Of a stretch of 64,000 nucleotides of DNA, positions 26,288-36,264 are shown piece after piece. A program made the position numbers and the translations under genes. The DNA is taken from NCBI RefSeq assembly GCF_007559275.1, contig NZ_VMHK01000002.1, forward strand, positions 372,001-436,000, in the 5' to 3' direction. The stretch comes from Bifidobacterium apousia. Lineage in GTDB: Bacteria; Actinomycetota; Actinomycetes; Actinomycetales; Bifidobacteriaceae. The notes beneath the pieces are model-generated. The model was not told the origin of the DNA. It did not search any database and worked only from the letters and a program-made list of their open reading frames with translations. Within the stretch, counting starts at the first letter, position 1; the number at the start of each line of letters is the position of its first letter.

Positions 26288-27313
26288 ATGGCGAAATTCA
26301 GACAGTCCTTCCTGGTGAAGCATGTCTTTGGGTGGACGGCCAGACTGCTGGCGTTGGCCAGCTTGCTGGCCCTGGCGGCGCGTGCCTGCCCGGCATGGCT
26401 GTCATCGATACCCTACCTGCCGGATCTGGCCGCTCTGACACCCTGGTTCATCTTCTTGAGTCTGCTGGCCCTGATCCTGGCTTTGATGGCTTCACGATGG
26501 TTTACGGCTTTGGTGCTTATCGCCGCCTTGGCCCTGAATGTCTACTGGCAGTATCCCTTCTATCAGGAAGGATCCGAGCTCAATGGGCAAGCCGATCAGC
26601 TCATGGCGCTTGAGCATCCCGACCGGTACGACGACGTGGCCCGGGTCATGACGCTGAACGTCTACAAGGGTCAGGCCGATGCCGATCAGGTAGTCAAGAC
26701 GGTCAGCGAGAACCGGGTCGAGGTGCTGGCTCTGCAAGAGGTTAGCAAGGATTTCGTGGATCGTCTGCACAAGGCCGGCATCGACCGCTATCTGCCCCAC
26801 GAGCAGCTTTCCACATCTTCAAAAGAATACGCCAACGGTCTTTGGACGGCTGCGCCTATGCAGTCGCCCTCAAAGGACGACGTGGGCTCTCGCTCTTCCA
26901 TGATGCCAGCGGCCAGCATCGATTTCGGCAGGGGCAAGACCAATGTCAGATTCGTCTCGGTCCATACCACCTCGCCGCAACCTGGCAGTTGGAATGCCTG
27001 GCGACGCAGTGTGTCCGACCTGGGAAAACTGCGGAAGCACGAGCACACGCGATACGTGCTCTTAGGCGACTTCAACGCTACCTACGATCATGCAGTTTTC
27101 CGAGACATGCTGGGGGAGCGGTTCAGTGATGGGGCACGTCAGGCCGGGCATGGCATGAGCATGACCTGGCCGGCCAATAGGGCCCCCTTGCCCAGGTTGG
27201 TGGCCATCGATCATGTTGTGGTGGACCGTGACATCAGAGCCAACCGGCTGCAGACCATAACCATCGATGGCTCGGATCATGCAGCTCTGCTTGCCACGGT
27301 GATGGTGGAATAG
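26288..27313 (+). CDS. Endonuclease/exonuclease/phosphatase family membrane protein
   Basis: 341 residues. Three N-terminal membrane spans (about 13-32, 40-58, 62-85) are followed by an EEP-fold catalytic domain: TLNVYKGQAD (metal-site Asn), LALQEVSKDF (metal-binding Glu), SVHTTSPQP, LLGDFNATYD (catalytic Asp/Asn pair) and IDHVVV...GSDHAAL (final Asp-His). This combination is common in actinobacterial proteins of unknown substrate, with the active site outside the membrane. GGGAGGAGACC precedes the ATG. Substrate could be a lipid phosphate or nucleic acid. Confidence 0.85.
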   Translation: MAKFRQSFLVKHVFGWTARLLALASLLALAARACPAWLSSIPYLPDLAALTPWFIFLSLLALILALMASRWFTALVLIAALALNVYWQYPFYQEGSELNGQADQLMALEHPDRYDDVARVMTLNVYKGQADADQVVKTVSENRVEVLALQEVSKDFVDRLHKAGIDRYLPHEQLSTSSKEYANGLWTAAPMQSPSKDDVGSRSSMMPAASIDFGRGKTNVRFVSVHTTSPQPGSWNAWRRSVSDLGKLRKHEHTRYVLLGDFNATYDHAVFRDMLGERFSDGARQAGHGMSMTWPANRAPLPRLVAIDHVVVDRDIRANRLQTITIDGSDHAALLATVMVE

Positions 27314-27321
27314 GGGGCTCT

Positions 27322-27657
27322 TCAGGCATCCAAGTTGGACTGGGTGCCAGCCTGGGCTCCGGCGCTGGCCTGCTCCTGCTGGGCGGCATCGAGCTTGGCA
27401 CGAACCTGGCCCAGCAGTTCCTGGGCACGCTTGGCCAAAGCCTCGCCGATCTCCCACTGACGCATGGAGGCATCCAGGTCCAGGCCGCCGGCCTCCAGCG
27501 CCTGAACCGCCTGGATCAGCTGATCCCGTGCCTGCTCATAGGGCAGTTTGGCGATGGTCTCGCGTTCCTTCTGGCTCAGGGCCGAGGCCAGTACCGGCTG
27601 TTCCTTGCCCTGCTCCGTCTCCTTCTGCTGGGTCTGCTCCTCGTCGGTGTCGCTCAT
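27322..27657 (-). CDS. xseB: Exodeoxyribonuclease VII small subunit
   Basis: 111 residues from ATG 27657, which has GAGGAGC upstream; an earlier in-frame ATG (27690) lacks one. The core LPYEQARDQLIQAVQALEAG ... SMRQWEIGEALAKRAQELL is the XseB helical hairpin. Flanking Gln/Glu- and Ala-rich tails are longer than in the usual ~80-residue protein. It binds XseA, encoded 95 bp upstream in the same direction, to form the enzyme that degrades single-stranded DNA to oligonucleotides. Confidence 0.92.
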   Translation of the reverse strand: MSDTDEEQTQQKETEQGKEQPVLASALSQKERETIAKLPYEQARDQLIQAVQALEAGGLDLDASMRQWEIGEALAKRAQELLGQVRAKLDAAQQEQASAGAQAGTQSNLDA

Positions 27658-27752
27658 TCCTGCTCCTCTTCTTATACGGTGTGTTATCAAATTTTTAATT
27701 AATAAGGAAGATTATCGCTGATGATTATATGTGGCTGACCACGTGGGATCGG

Positions 27753-29063
27753 TCACTGCCCGCTGACGACCTTGGTCTCGATGCGGCCCTCTTTGACAGT
27801 CAGGGTCAGATCCTGATCGGCCTGAACCTGCTGTGGGCTGACGACTACCTTCCCGTCCAGGGTCTGCACGACTGCGTATCCGCGGTCCAGCGTGGACTGG
27901 GGAGAGAGTGCGGTCAGCGAGGACTGGAGTTTCTCCACGGTCAGGGAGGCATCGTCCACGATCCGCCGCAGGGCGATGTCCAAGCGAACCAGGGACTCGT
28001 CGACAAGTCGCTGTGGCTTGTCCAGCATGGTCTGCGGCTTGGTCAGGCTGGGGCGGTTGGCGTATCCCTCAATCAGCCGTGTCTCGCCTTCGACCATATT
28101 CTGGATGCGCGCGTTTATGCGCATCCGGGCCTCCTGGATGATCCCCTCCTGCTCAACCAGGTCGGGCACCACCCGCTTGGCTGCGTCAGTGGGGGTGGAG
28201 GCGCGCAGGTCTGCGGCCAGGTCAATCAGGGTCCAGTCATCCTCGTGGCCGATGGCCGAGACGATGGGAGTGACGCAGGCCGCCGTGGCGCGGACCACGG
28301 ACTCGTCCGAGAAGCCCAGCAGATCCTCGAAGCTGCCGCCACCCCTAGCCACGATGATCACATCCACAGCCGGATCGGCGTCCAGCTTCTGGATGGCCTC
28401 GACCACCTCGGGGGGGCACTGAGGTCCCTGGACGTGGGCATGCACCACGGAAAATTCGATGGTAGGCCAGCGCAGACGGGCGTTGGTGATCACATCCCCC
28501 TCGGCTCTGGCCTTGGGTGCGCAGATCAGGCCGATGCGCCGGGGAAACTCAGGCAGGGGAACCTTGTTTTCTGCATCGAAGAGGCCCTCCCCCTTGAGCT
28601 TGCGCCTGAGCTGGTCAATCTGCTCTTTCAGGTCGCCGGTACCGACACGCTTGATCCGGTCGGCCATGAAGCTCAGGCGGGTTTGTTTGATCCACAGGTC
28701 GGGCCGCCCGTGCACCACCACGCGGTCGCCCTGGCGGAATTCCCTGGCTTGGGTGGCGAATGCGCGGAAGCCCATGACATTGATGGAGATGTCCTCGAAG
28801 TTGTCACGCAGAGTCAAATATGCTGAACCGGTCCGGCGGGTGTTGATCTCCACGATCTGACCCTCCACCCAGGCTCCGGGCCAGCGGGCCACGGCGTCGT
28901 GGTACTTCTGGCTGAGCACGCTGACCGGCCAAGGGTCTTCTTCGGTGGTATCGCGTGCCAGGCGGGGCAGCTGATCCAATGGTTTGGGAGCCAGTCCTGA
29001 AGGCGCTGGGCCGACCGGCGCACCCATCGACCCGCGCATGTTCGAACCCATGTATGCTCGCAC
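27753..29063 (-). CDS. xseA: Exodeoxyribonuclease VII large subunit
   Basis: Catalytic subunit, 436 residues. The N-terminal OB fold binds DNA (WVEGQIVEINTRRTGSAYLT and HGRPDLWIKQTRLSF). The conserved catalytic core follows (LICAPKARAEGDV, VIIVARGGGSFEDLLGFSDE, IVSAIGHEDDWTLIDLAADL, RASTPTDAA), then a coiled coil and a C-terminal DRGYAVVQ segment. GTG 29063 is proposed as the start because AGGAGG lies exactly 6 bases upstream; the ATG at 29114 has no ribosome site. Acts with XseB in mismatch repair and DNA damage processing. Confidence 0.92.
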   Translation of the reverse strand: MRAYMGSNMRGSMGAPVGPAPSGLAPKPLDQLPRLARDTTEEDPWPVSVLSQKYHDAVARWPGAWVEGQIVEINTRRTGSAYLTLRDNFEDISINVMGFRAFATQAREFRQGDRVVVHGRPDLWIKQTRLSFMADRIKRVGTGDLKEQIDQLRRKLKGEGLFDAENKVPLPEFPRRIGLICAPKARAEGDVITNARLRWPTIEFSVVHAHVQGPQCPPEVVEAIQKLDADPAVDVIIVARGGGSFEDLLGFSDESVVRATAACVTPIVSAIGHEDDWTLIDLAADLRASTPTDAAKRVVPDLVEQEGIIQEARMRINARIQNMVEGETRLIEGYANRPSLTKPQTMLDKPQRLVDESLVRLDIALRRIVDDASLTVEKLQSSLTALSPQSTLDRGYAVVQTLDGKVVVSPQQVQADQDLTLTVKEGRIETKVVSGQ

Positions 29064-29534
29064 CTGATGCCTCCTGACCATCGGTTCCGCCAGTCTGACC
29101 AACTCACCTGGCATAGCCTGTACAGGATGGTATTCGGGTTGGTCAGCGAAGGAAACGTCCTCTCAGGGTCTCTCAATACGGGGACAATTCCATATACTTT
29201 GCAGGCTCTCTGAAGGCCCTCTGTCGATTGCTCCCGAGCCAATTTCGCCAAGGGCACAGCGGCTTTTCTTCCATGTGCGATTCGGCTGGGATTGAGGGGA
29301 AAGTGTGGAGGACAAGGGTTGGAACCAACGCCCTAATGTACCTGCCCTAGTCCGCGGCTTACCTGCAGCAGAGGCGGTTTTGCTGGAAGATGTGTCGAAG
29401 GCGACAGCCTCGATTCCCTGATATCGCAAAAGTTATTCACGCTCTGGCGTTAGCATAAATAGAGTAAGCCGGATATGATGTGGTGTCTGCTTTTGGACCC
29501 ATCATGCGGCGGTCTCACGGATTGAGGTTGTTTC
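29064..29534. other. Divergent intergenic region, xseA versus activase-like gene
   Basis: About 470 bp. No gene is visible; it must carry both promoters. I saw no strong consensus boxes or palindromes. Confidence 0.35.
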
Positions 29535-32500
29535 ATGTCTGATGGCGTCGACATAGCGGGTCGATATAAGGGCACAGGACCGCGGGATCTCCTGCGTGTG
29601 GGTTTGGATATCGGGTCCACCACAGTCAAGGCCGTGGTTCTTGGCACGGGTGACAGGCTGGATCAGGCGCTGTTCAGCGACTATCGCCGCCACCATGCCA
29701 ATGTGCGCCAGTGCGTGGCGGAACTGGTTACGGACATCAAGCTTTCCCTATCCCGGGTTGGGCTGGCCGGCAATCCCATCAGCCTGGTGATCACCGGTTC
29801 GGGCGGGCTGGAACTGGCCAGCCAGCTGCAGGCCGAATTCGCCCAGGAGGTCATCGCCGAGACCGAGGCCATCAACGCCACCTATCCCGAGGGGGATGTG
29901 ATCATCGAGCTGGGCGGCGAGGATGCCAAGATCACCTATCTGAAGCCCACCCCGGAGCAGCGGATGAACGGGTCCTGCGCAGGCGGGACCGGAGCCTTCA
30001 TCGATCAGATGGCCACCCTGCTCAACACCGATGCTTCCGGCCTGAACGATATGGCCGCCAAGTACAAGACCATTTATCCTATTGCTTCACGCTGCGGGGT
30101 CTTCGCCAAGTCCGACCTCCAGCCCCTGATCAACGATGGGGCTGCCAAGGAGGATCTGGCCGCTTCCATCTTCAACGCCGTGGCCACGCAGACCATTTCC
30201 GGTCTGGCCTGCGGACGTCCCATCCGTGGCAACGTCATCTTTTTGGGCGGTCCCCTCTTCTTTATGAGCGAGCTCAGGGAAGCCTTCAAGCGGATCCTCC
30301 AGGACAGGGTCAGCCGCTACATCATTCCCGAGAATGCACACCTTTATGTGGCTTACGGCGCTGCCATCATGGCTGGTCGTCACGACCAGGATGACCAGGA
30401 CAGCGCAGCGCAGGTCAAGACCGACTATTCGCCAGAAACTGATGTGAACGACCCCTTCGGTCCGGCTTGGGGGCTGGACCAGGCAGAGGTCGACAAGGCA
30501 CGGTCCGAGAAGGCTTCGAACCTGGACAAGATGGCTCTGCAGGATGCCATGCAGGGTGGCCGCACCACCACACTGGTCGATGGTGAGCAAAAGGCTTCTC
30601 TGGCCGAAACCGCCAAGGATGCTCGCCAAGATCAAGACATGCACTTTGACCTGACTTCGCTGGATGGCGTTCTCTCCGCCCTGAAAGGCCTGGAGAACAT
30701 GCCCTCCACGGCCAGAACGATCCGCCCGCTCTTCTTGAACGAGGAGGAGCGCAAGGAATTCAACGACCGGCATGGGGCCCAGGTCATCCCTACTGGAGAT
30801 CTGTCTGGGGCCAAGGGGCCGCACTTCCTGGGCATCGATGCGGGCAGCACGACCATCAAGGCCGTGCTGATCAACGACGACAAGACCATCGTCTGGTCCA
30901 CTTACGGGGTACATAAGGACAGCCCGTTGATCGCCGCCGCCAACATCGTCAAAGAGGTCAGAAAGTCCCTGCCGGAGGGCGCCTACATTGCCCGCGCCTG
31001 CGCTACTGGTTATGGTGAGGGCCTGGTCAAGGCCGGCCTGCATGTTGACGAGGGCGTGGTCGAGACCATGGCCCACTACCGGGCAGCCGAGGAGATCAGC
31101 CCCGGCGTCACCTCGGTCATCGACATCGGCGGGCAGGATATGAAGTACATCGCCGTCAACGACGGGGTCATCGATTCGATTTGCGTCAATGAGGCCTGCT
31201 CGGCAGGCTGCGGATCCTTCCTGCAGACCTTCGCCCAGTCCATGGGCATCAGCATCCAGGAGTTCACCAAGCAGGCGCTGGCCTCCGAGGCCCCGACCGA
31301 TCTGGGCTCCCGTTGCACGGTCTTCATGAACTCCTCGGTCAAGCAGGCTCAGAAGGAGGGCGCCTCCCCGGAGGATATCGCCGCCGGACTCTGCTACTCG
31401 GTGGTCAGGAACGCCCTCTACAAGGTCATCAAGCTGCGTGACGCCAACGCCCTGGGGCCGGTGGTTGTGGTCCAGGGAGGTACCTTCCTCAACGATGCCG
31501 TCCTACGGGCCTTTGAGCTCCTGACCGGTCGCAAGGTGACCAGGCCCAACATTGCCGGGCTCATGGGGGCCTACGGCGCCGCGCTGACGGCCCGCATGCA
31601 CTGCCCGCAGAATGATGAGGTCGAGGATTTCGTTGCGGCCAGCTCCCACATGGCCGACGGGGTGAAGTCCGTGGGCAGCACGCCCACAACCCCTAATATG
31701 ACTCCGACTCCCACCAAGTCACAGTTGTCGCCGGCCGCCGTCAACAAGATTGCCTCTAAGAACGACCAGGGGTTCAAGACGACCCTGCCTGACCTGAAGG
31801 TGCAGGACGGCCATGTGGTCAGCTCCATCCTGGCAGGGGAGGATCTGGACAACCTCTCCATGACCACCACCCACGATGTCTGCAAGCTCTGCCAGAACCA
31901 CTGCAAGCTGACCATCACCGAATTCGAGGACGGCGGCCGCTACGTGACCGGGAATCGCTGCGAGCGCGGCGGCGACAAGAACAGGAAGCGCTCCGACAGG
32001 CCCAACCTCTACGACTTCAAGTACAAGCGGGCCTTCGCCTACCGCCGTCTGACCCCGGACAAGGCCACCAGGGGCGATATCGGCGTTCCCCGTGTGCTCA
32101 ACATGTATGAGGACTACCCCTTCTGGTTCACCCTGCTGACCTCTCTGGGCTTCCGGGTCATGATCTCCGGGCGTTCCAACCACGAGCTCTTCGAGAGCGG
32201 CATGGAGTCCATCGCCTCCGAGAACATCTGCTACCCGGCCAAGCTGGTCCACGGGCACATCCATTCTCTGGTCGACAAGGGCATCAAGACCATCTTCTAT
32301 CCCTGCGTCACCTACGAGCAGGAGCTGGTTCCCGACACGGACAACCATTACAACTGCCCCATCGTGGCCAACTATCCGGTGGTGATCGAGGCCAACATGG
32401 CCGAGCTCAAGGAGAACGGCGTCCGCTTCATGCGACCCTACTTCAATCTGTCCAACAGGGAGAAGATGGTCGAACGGATCGTCAAGGTCTTCGACTGGGC

Positions 32501-35015
32501 CCAGGTGAGCGAGGATGAGGCCCGGACGGCCGTCCAGGAGGCCTACCGTGAGGATGCCCGGTTCAAGGAGGACGTCCGCCAGGAGGGGCTTCGTGCCCTG
32601 GCCTACATGCAGGAGTACGGGGTCAAGGGCGTGGTCCTGTCGGGACGCCCCTACCATGTGGATCCCGAAGTCAACCACGGCATTCCCGAGACCATCTGCT
32701 CCTTGGGCATGGCCGTGCTCTCCGAGGACTCCATATGCGAGCTGGACGTGCATAAACTGCCCAAGCTGAGCGACTACATCATCCCGGCCGCGGGGGAGCG
32801 GGCCTTGGCCTCCAACAACCCCACGGCCGCCAAGTTCCGCAAGACCGTGCCGAGCTTCGGCGACGACCATCAGAAGATGCCCTTGAGGGTGACCGACCAG
32901 TGGGCCTACCATTCCAGGCTCTATTCCGCAGCCAGGTTCGTCTCCGAGTATCCCGACCTGCAGCTGGTCCAGCTGGTCAGCTTCGGATGCGGCGTGGATG
33001 CCATCACTACCGACCAGGTCCAGGAGATTCTGGCCGACAAGGGCGATGTCTATACGCAGCTGAAGATCGACGAGGTCTCCAACCTGGGTGCAGCCAAGAT
33101 CCGTCTGCGCTCGCTGAAGGCCGCCATGGACGAACGCCATCAGCGGGATCTGGCCCAGGAGGACAGCAAAGACCAGGAGGAAGCTCCCGCCAGGGAGCAG
33201 GCGCCTGCGAAGGTTGCGGTCAAGGATGCCCACCCATTGCCTGACCTGGCTCGGGCGGGGGATTCATCCGATTCGGAAGGTTCGCAAGATTCTCAAGAGC
33301 CAGCCGGACATATCGAAGCAGCGGATGCGAATGCGTCCGACCAGCCGAAATCCGATGGGTTCCGGTCCACCAACGCGCAGAAGATCAGCCTATCCCAGCG
33401 CAAGGCCGACATTGTGGCTCTGGCACGGTTCGTGGCTTTGCACGATAAGAGCGATCAGGGTCTGATCGGTCTTCATCCCGTGGGCATCAGGCCCATCCGG
33501 GAGACCATGGCCTCGCGGCGGAAGGAGCAGGAAGCTGACAGCAAGTCGACAGACACTCTCGCCGAGCAGGGCAAAGACGTCCAGGCCAACGGAGCCGCCG
33601 CCAAGCCGACCCTGTCCAAGTACGCCACCGAACACCGCTTCACCAAGGAGATGGGGCACAAATTCACCGTGGTGGCGCCGCAGATGTCTCCTGTGCACTT
33701 CTCCCTCTTGGAGGCGGTCTTCTCCAGCGCCGACTACCACTTCGAGCTCCTGAAGCATGCCACGGCGGAAGACATCAACACCGGAGTCAAGTACGTCAAC
33801 AACGATGCCTGTTTCCCCGCTATCATCGTGGTGGGGCAGCTGGTCAACGCCTTCCTGTCCGGCCGGTTCGACCCGCACAAGTGCGCGGTCATCGTCACCC
33901 AGACCGGAGGCATGTGCAGGGCCACTAACTATTATGGCCTTCTGCGCAAGGCCCTGGCTGATGCGGGCTACGGCTACGTGCCGATCATCACGTTGAGCGT
34001 GCAGGGGTTCAAGGCCAATCCCGGCCTTCAGGTGACCCCGGCCCTGCTGCACCGCGCCGTCAAGGCCTTCTACCTGGGCGATGCCATGATCGAGTGCCTG
34101 CTCAGGGTCCGCCCCTATGAGCAGGAGCCCGGCTCGGCCAACAGGCTCTACAAGCTTTGGGACACGATCTGCAAGGAGACCATCGAACACCACGGGTACT
34201 CCAAGACCGCCAAGAAGGTCTACGGTCATGGATATCTGCCTTACCGCACGCTGATGAAGCGGATGATCCGGGCCTTTGACCAGCTGCCCCTGCGCAATAT
34301 CCCCCGCAAGCCTCGAGTGGGCGTAGTCGGGGAGATCCTGGTCAAGTACCATCCCGATGCCAACAACCACGTGGTCGACCTGATCGAGAGCCAGGGCTGC
34401 GAGGCTGTGCTCCCCGGCGTCTGCGACTTCATGGTCAACGGCATCTCCAACGCCGAATGGAACGAGGAGATGCTGGGCACAGGCGGATCAGTAGGCGTCA
34501 AGAAGATCGTCCTCAAGGCGTCGGATGCCTACCGTGCCCCCATGATCGCCGGCTTCAAGGCCTCCCATGGGAAGTTCGACATTCCCGCTCATATCACCGA
34601 CCTGAGGGAGAAGGCCGCATCGGTCACCTCCTTGGGCGTTCAGGCCGGAGAGGGTTGGCTCCTGACTGGCGAGATCATCGAGCTGATCCAGTCCGGCGCC
34701 CCCAACATCGTCTGTGCGCAGCCCTTCGCCTGCCTGCCCAACCATGTGACAGGACGTGGCATGTTCGGCAAGATCCGCAGGACCTATCCAGAGGCCAACA
34801 TCGTCTCCATCGACTACGATCCCGGCGCCTCGGAGGCCAACCAGCTCAACAGGATCAAGCTGATGATCGCCGCCGCCAAGAAGCCGGGCGACCAGCAGAA
34901 GCTCAGCCAGGACCACAAGACCAACGTGGAATCCCAGGCATCTGGATCGACCGGCCTGGATGCGGGGCAGGCAGCACCCGTCCAGGACGAGGAGAAGGTT
35001 CTGGAGAGCCTGTAG
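29535..35015 (+). CDS. Giant 2-hydroxyacyl-CoA dehydratase activase-like fusion protein
   Basis: 1826 residues. Two HgdC/BcrAD-type ASKHA ATPase domains come first (VGLDIGSTTVKAVVLG near 18, LGIDAGSTTIKAVLIN near 430). Each has its Fe-S Cys motif (GSCAGGTGAF; EACSAGCGSF). A Cys cluster CKLCQNHC with NRCERGG lies near 780. A DUF2229 region follows (VLNMYEDYPFWFTLL near 852, VVLSGRPYHVDPEVNHG near 1031), then an acidic linker (about 1200-1330), and an HgdB-like part (NDACFPAIIVVGQL near 1422, TQTGGMCRATNYYG). Archerases of this type use ATP to drive electron transfer to dehydratase subunits. Here both roles seem to be on one chain, as in YjiL/YjiM-like fused homologues. Physiological substrate unknown. 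Confidence 0.88.
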   Translation: MSDGVDIAGRYKGTGPRDLLRVGLDIGSTTVKAVVLGTGDRLDQALFSDYRRHHANVRQCVAELVTDIKLSLSRVGLAGNPISLVITGSGGLELASQLQAEFAQEVIAETEAINATYPEGDVIIELGGEDAKITYLKPTPEQRMNGSCAGGTGAFIDQMATLLNTDASGLNDMAAKYKTIYPIASRCGVFAKSDLQPLINDGAAKEDLAASIFNAVATQTISGLACGRPIRGNVIFLGGPLFFMSELREAFKRILQDRVSRYIIPENAHLYVAYGAAIMAGRHDQDDQDSAAQVKTDYSPETDVNDPFGPAWGLDQAEVDKARSEKASNLDKMALQDAMQGGRTTTLVDGEQKASLAETAKDARQDQDMHFDLTSLDGVLSALKGLENMPSTARTIRPLFLNEEERKEFNDRHGAQVIPTGDLSGAKGPHFLGIDAGSTTIKAVLINDDKTIVWSTYGVHKDSPLIAAANIVKEVRKSLPEGAYIARACATGYGEGLVKAGLHVDEGVVETMAHYRAAEEISPGVTSVIDIGGQDMKYIAVNDGVIDSICVNEACSAGCGSFLQTFAQSMGISIQEFTKQALASEAPTDLGSRCTVFMNSSVKQAQKEGASPEDIAAGLCYSVVRNALYKVIKLRDANALGPVVVVQGGTFLNDAVLRAFELLTGRKVTRPNIAGLMGAYGAALTARMHCPQNDEVEDFVAASSHMADGVKSVGSTPTTPNMTPTPTKSQLSPAAVNKIASKNDQGFKTTLPDLKVQDGHVVSSILAGEDLDNLSMTTTHDVCKLCQNHCKLTITEFEDGGRYVTGNRCERGGDKNRKRSDRPNLYDFKYKRAFAYRRLTPDKATRGDIGVPRVLNMYEDYPFWFTLLTSLGFRVMISGRSNHELFESGMESIASENICYPAKLVHGHIHSLVDKGIKTIFYPCVTYEQELVPDTDNHYNCPIVANYPVVIEANMAELKENGVRFMRPYFNLSNREKMVERIVKVFDWAQVSEDEARTAVQEAYREDARFKEDVRQEGLRALAYMQEYGVKGVVLSGRPYHVDPEVNHGIPETICSLGMAVLSEDSICELDVHKLPKLSDYIIPAAGERALASNNPTAAKFRKTVPSFGDDHQKMPLRVTDQWAYHSRLYSAARFVSEYPDLQLVQLVSFGCGVDAITTDQVQEILADKGDVYTQLKIDEVSNLGAAKIRLRSLKAAMDERHQRDLAQEDSKDQEEAPAREQAPAKVAVKDAHPLPDLARAGDSSDSEGSQDSQEPAGHIEAADANASDQPKSDGFRSTNAQKISLSQRKADIVALARFVALHDKSDQGLIGLHPVGIRPIRETMASRRKEQEADSKSTDTLAEQGKDVQANGAAAKPTLSKYATEHRFTKEMGHKFTVVAPQMSPVHFSLLEAVFSSADYHFELLKHATAEDINTGVKYVNNDACFPAIIVVGQLVNAFLSGRFDPHKCAVIVTQTGGMCRATNYYGLLRKALADAGYGYVPIITLSVQGFKANPGLQVTPALLHRAVKAFYLGDAMIECLLRVRPYEQEPGSANRLYKLWDTICKETIEHHGYSKTAKKVYGHGYLPYRTLMKRMIRAFDQLPLRNIPRKPRVGVVGEILVKYHPDANNHVVDLIESQGCEAVLPGVCDFMVNGISNAEWNEEMLGTGGSVGVKKIVLKASDAYRAPMIAGFKASHGKFDIPAHITDLREKAASVTSLGVQAGEGWLLTGEIIELIQSGAPNIVCAQPFACLPNHVTGRGMFGKIRRTYPEANIVSIDYDPGASEANQLNRIKLMIAAAKKPGDQQKLSQDHKTNVESQASGSTGLDAGQAAPVQDEEKVLESL

Positions 35016-35023
35016 CCGCCAGG

Positions 35024-35059
35024 CCGAGGCCGGTTCCGGGGCTCACCCGCCGGCCTCGG
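35024..35059. other. Perfect 10-bp hairpin between activase-like and acetyltransferase genes
   Basis: CCGAGGCCGG (35024-35033) pairs with CCGGCCTCGG (35050-35059). No T-tract follows, so it may be an mRNA-processing or attenuation element rather than a full terminator. Confidence 0.5.
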
Positions 35060-35098
35060 AACTGCTGAACCACGAGGATCAAGGAAAGAGGGGCTCCC

Positions 35099-35752
35099 AT
35101 GACCAGCCGCGAGGAGATCAAGGCTCTGCTGGACACCGATCAGATCTATATTGCCGATACACCCGAAATGAAGCAGGTCCAGGACGCCCAGCAGGATCTG
35201 GTCTTCGAGTTCAACGCCTGCCGTCCCAGCCAGGTGGAGCAAAAACAGGACCTCTGCAAACAGATGTTCGGTTCATTCGGCCAAGGCAGCTGGATTGAGG
35301 GACCAGTGCGGGCCAACTGGGCCTGCAATACCTACTGGGGAAGCAAATGCTATGCCAACTTCAACCTGGTTCTGGTCGACGATGGACGCATTGACATAGG
35401 CGACCACACCATGTTCGGACCCAACGTCACCATCGTCACCACCGGGCACACCATTCGCCCTGATATACGCGTCTATGGTACGCCCCAGTTCTCGGTCCCG
35501 GTCAGCATTGGCAGGAATGTGTGGATCGGAGCAGGCGCCATCGTCATGCCGGGAGTAACCATCGGAGACAACACGGTCATCGGGGCAGGGTCCCTGGTCA
35601 CCAAGGACATTCCTTCCAACGTGGTCGCCTATGGCCATCCCTGCAAGGTTGTCCGTCCCATCGACGATCACGATTATGAATACTTCTGGAGGGATCGTCG
35701 GTATCAGGCGCCTTATGATGCCCGGCCTTTCAGGATGGATCAGGAAGGCTAA
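35099..35752 (+). CDS. Sugar O-acetyltransferase (maltose/galactoside acetyltransferase-like)
   Basis: 217 residues. The N-terminal helical Mac domain precedes a left-handed beta-helix with hexapeptide repeats (GDHTMFGPNVTIVTTGHTI ... IGRNVWIGAGAIVMPGVTIG, DNTVIGAGSLVTKDIPSN). His 117 in TTGHT is the expected catalytic base that activates the sugar hydroxyl; acetyl-CoA is the donor. The gene follows the activase-like gene by 83 bp. AAAGAGGGG precedes the ATG. Probably acetylates non-metabolised sugars for detoxification, as LacA and Maa do. Confidence 0.9.
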   Translation: MTSREEIKALLDTDQIYIADTPEMKQVQDAQQDLVFEFNACRPSQVEQKQDLCKQMFGSFGQGSWIEGPVRANWACNTYWGSKCYANFNLVLVDDGRIDIGDHTMFGPNVTIVTTGHTIRPDIRVYGTPQFSVPVSIGRNVWIGAGAIVMPGVTIGDNTVIGAGSLVTKDIPSNVVAYGHPCKVVRPIDDHDYEYFWRDRRYQAPYDARPFRMDQEG

Positions 35753-36264
35753 TGTTCATTTTATCCGCATAGCTGTCCAATGCGGTTTGGTCCGTGTCAT
35801 TGGCTCAGCAGCTGTCATGATAAGGATGTCACGGCTATGCTGGCTAAAAATATTAGCAAGCAATATCCAGTTGAGATATTCTCAACCAGTGCTACTTATT
35901 CCAGACTAGGACGGAGATGTTCAATGGTATGAGTTACTGACTTTTCTGAATTCACTTGTCATGAAGATATTCAGTGGTGATATACGAATAATGTTCATGT
36001 GACCCATGTTCATTGTTGTCAAAAGCAAAACTGACTGGAATTCCGAAGACCCGTGCCTCCGGCGCTATATGTTGTATTTGCTATTGCAGTCAAATCTGTT
36101 GCATGAGATTATAGGACTTCATTCTTATTGTGAACACCTTCTAGTGATGGCTTAAAGTAAGCAGTTTACAAACACTGAACATACTATAATTTTGGCATGG
36201 TCTTGCAGCGGGAGTTGCTGACATGACTGATGGAGTTTGGGTCAGATGATGCAAGGAAATAACA
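35753..36264. other. AT-rich intergenic region upstream of the TetR gene
   Basis: About 510 bp, markedly AT-rich. A possible promoter is TATAAT at about 36184, with TTTACA 14 bases earlier (short spacing). No gene seen. Confidence 0.35.

Noticed and set aside
31719-33233. 504-codon minus-strand frame opposite the activase-like gene
   Set aside because: Antisense shadow: the sense strand encodes conserved DUF2229 and activase motifs, while the antisense product is Gly/Val/His-rich without domains.
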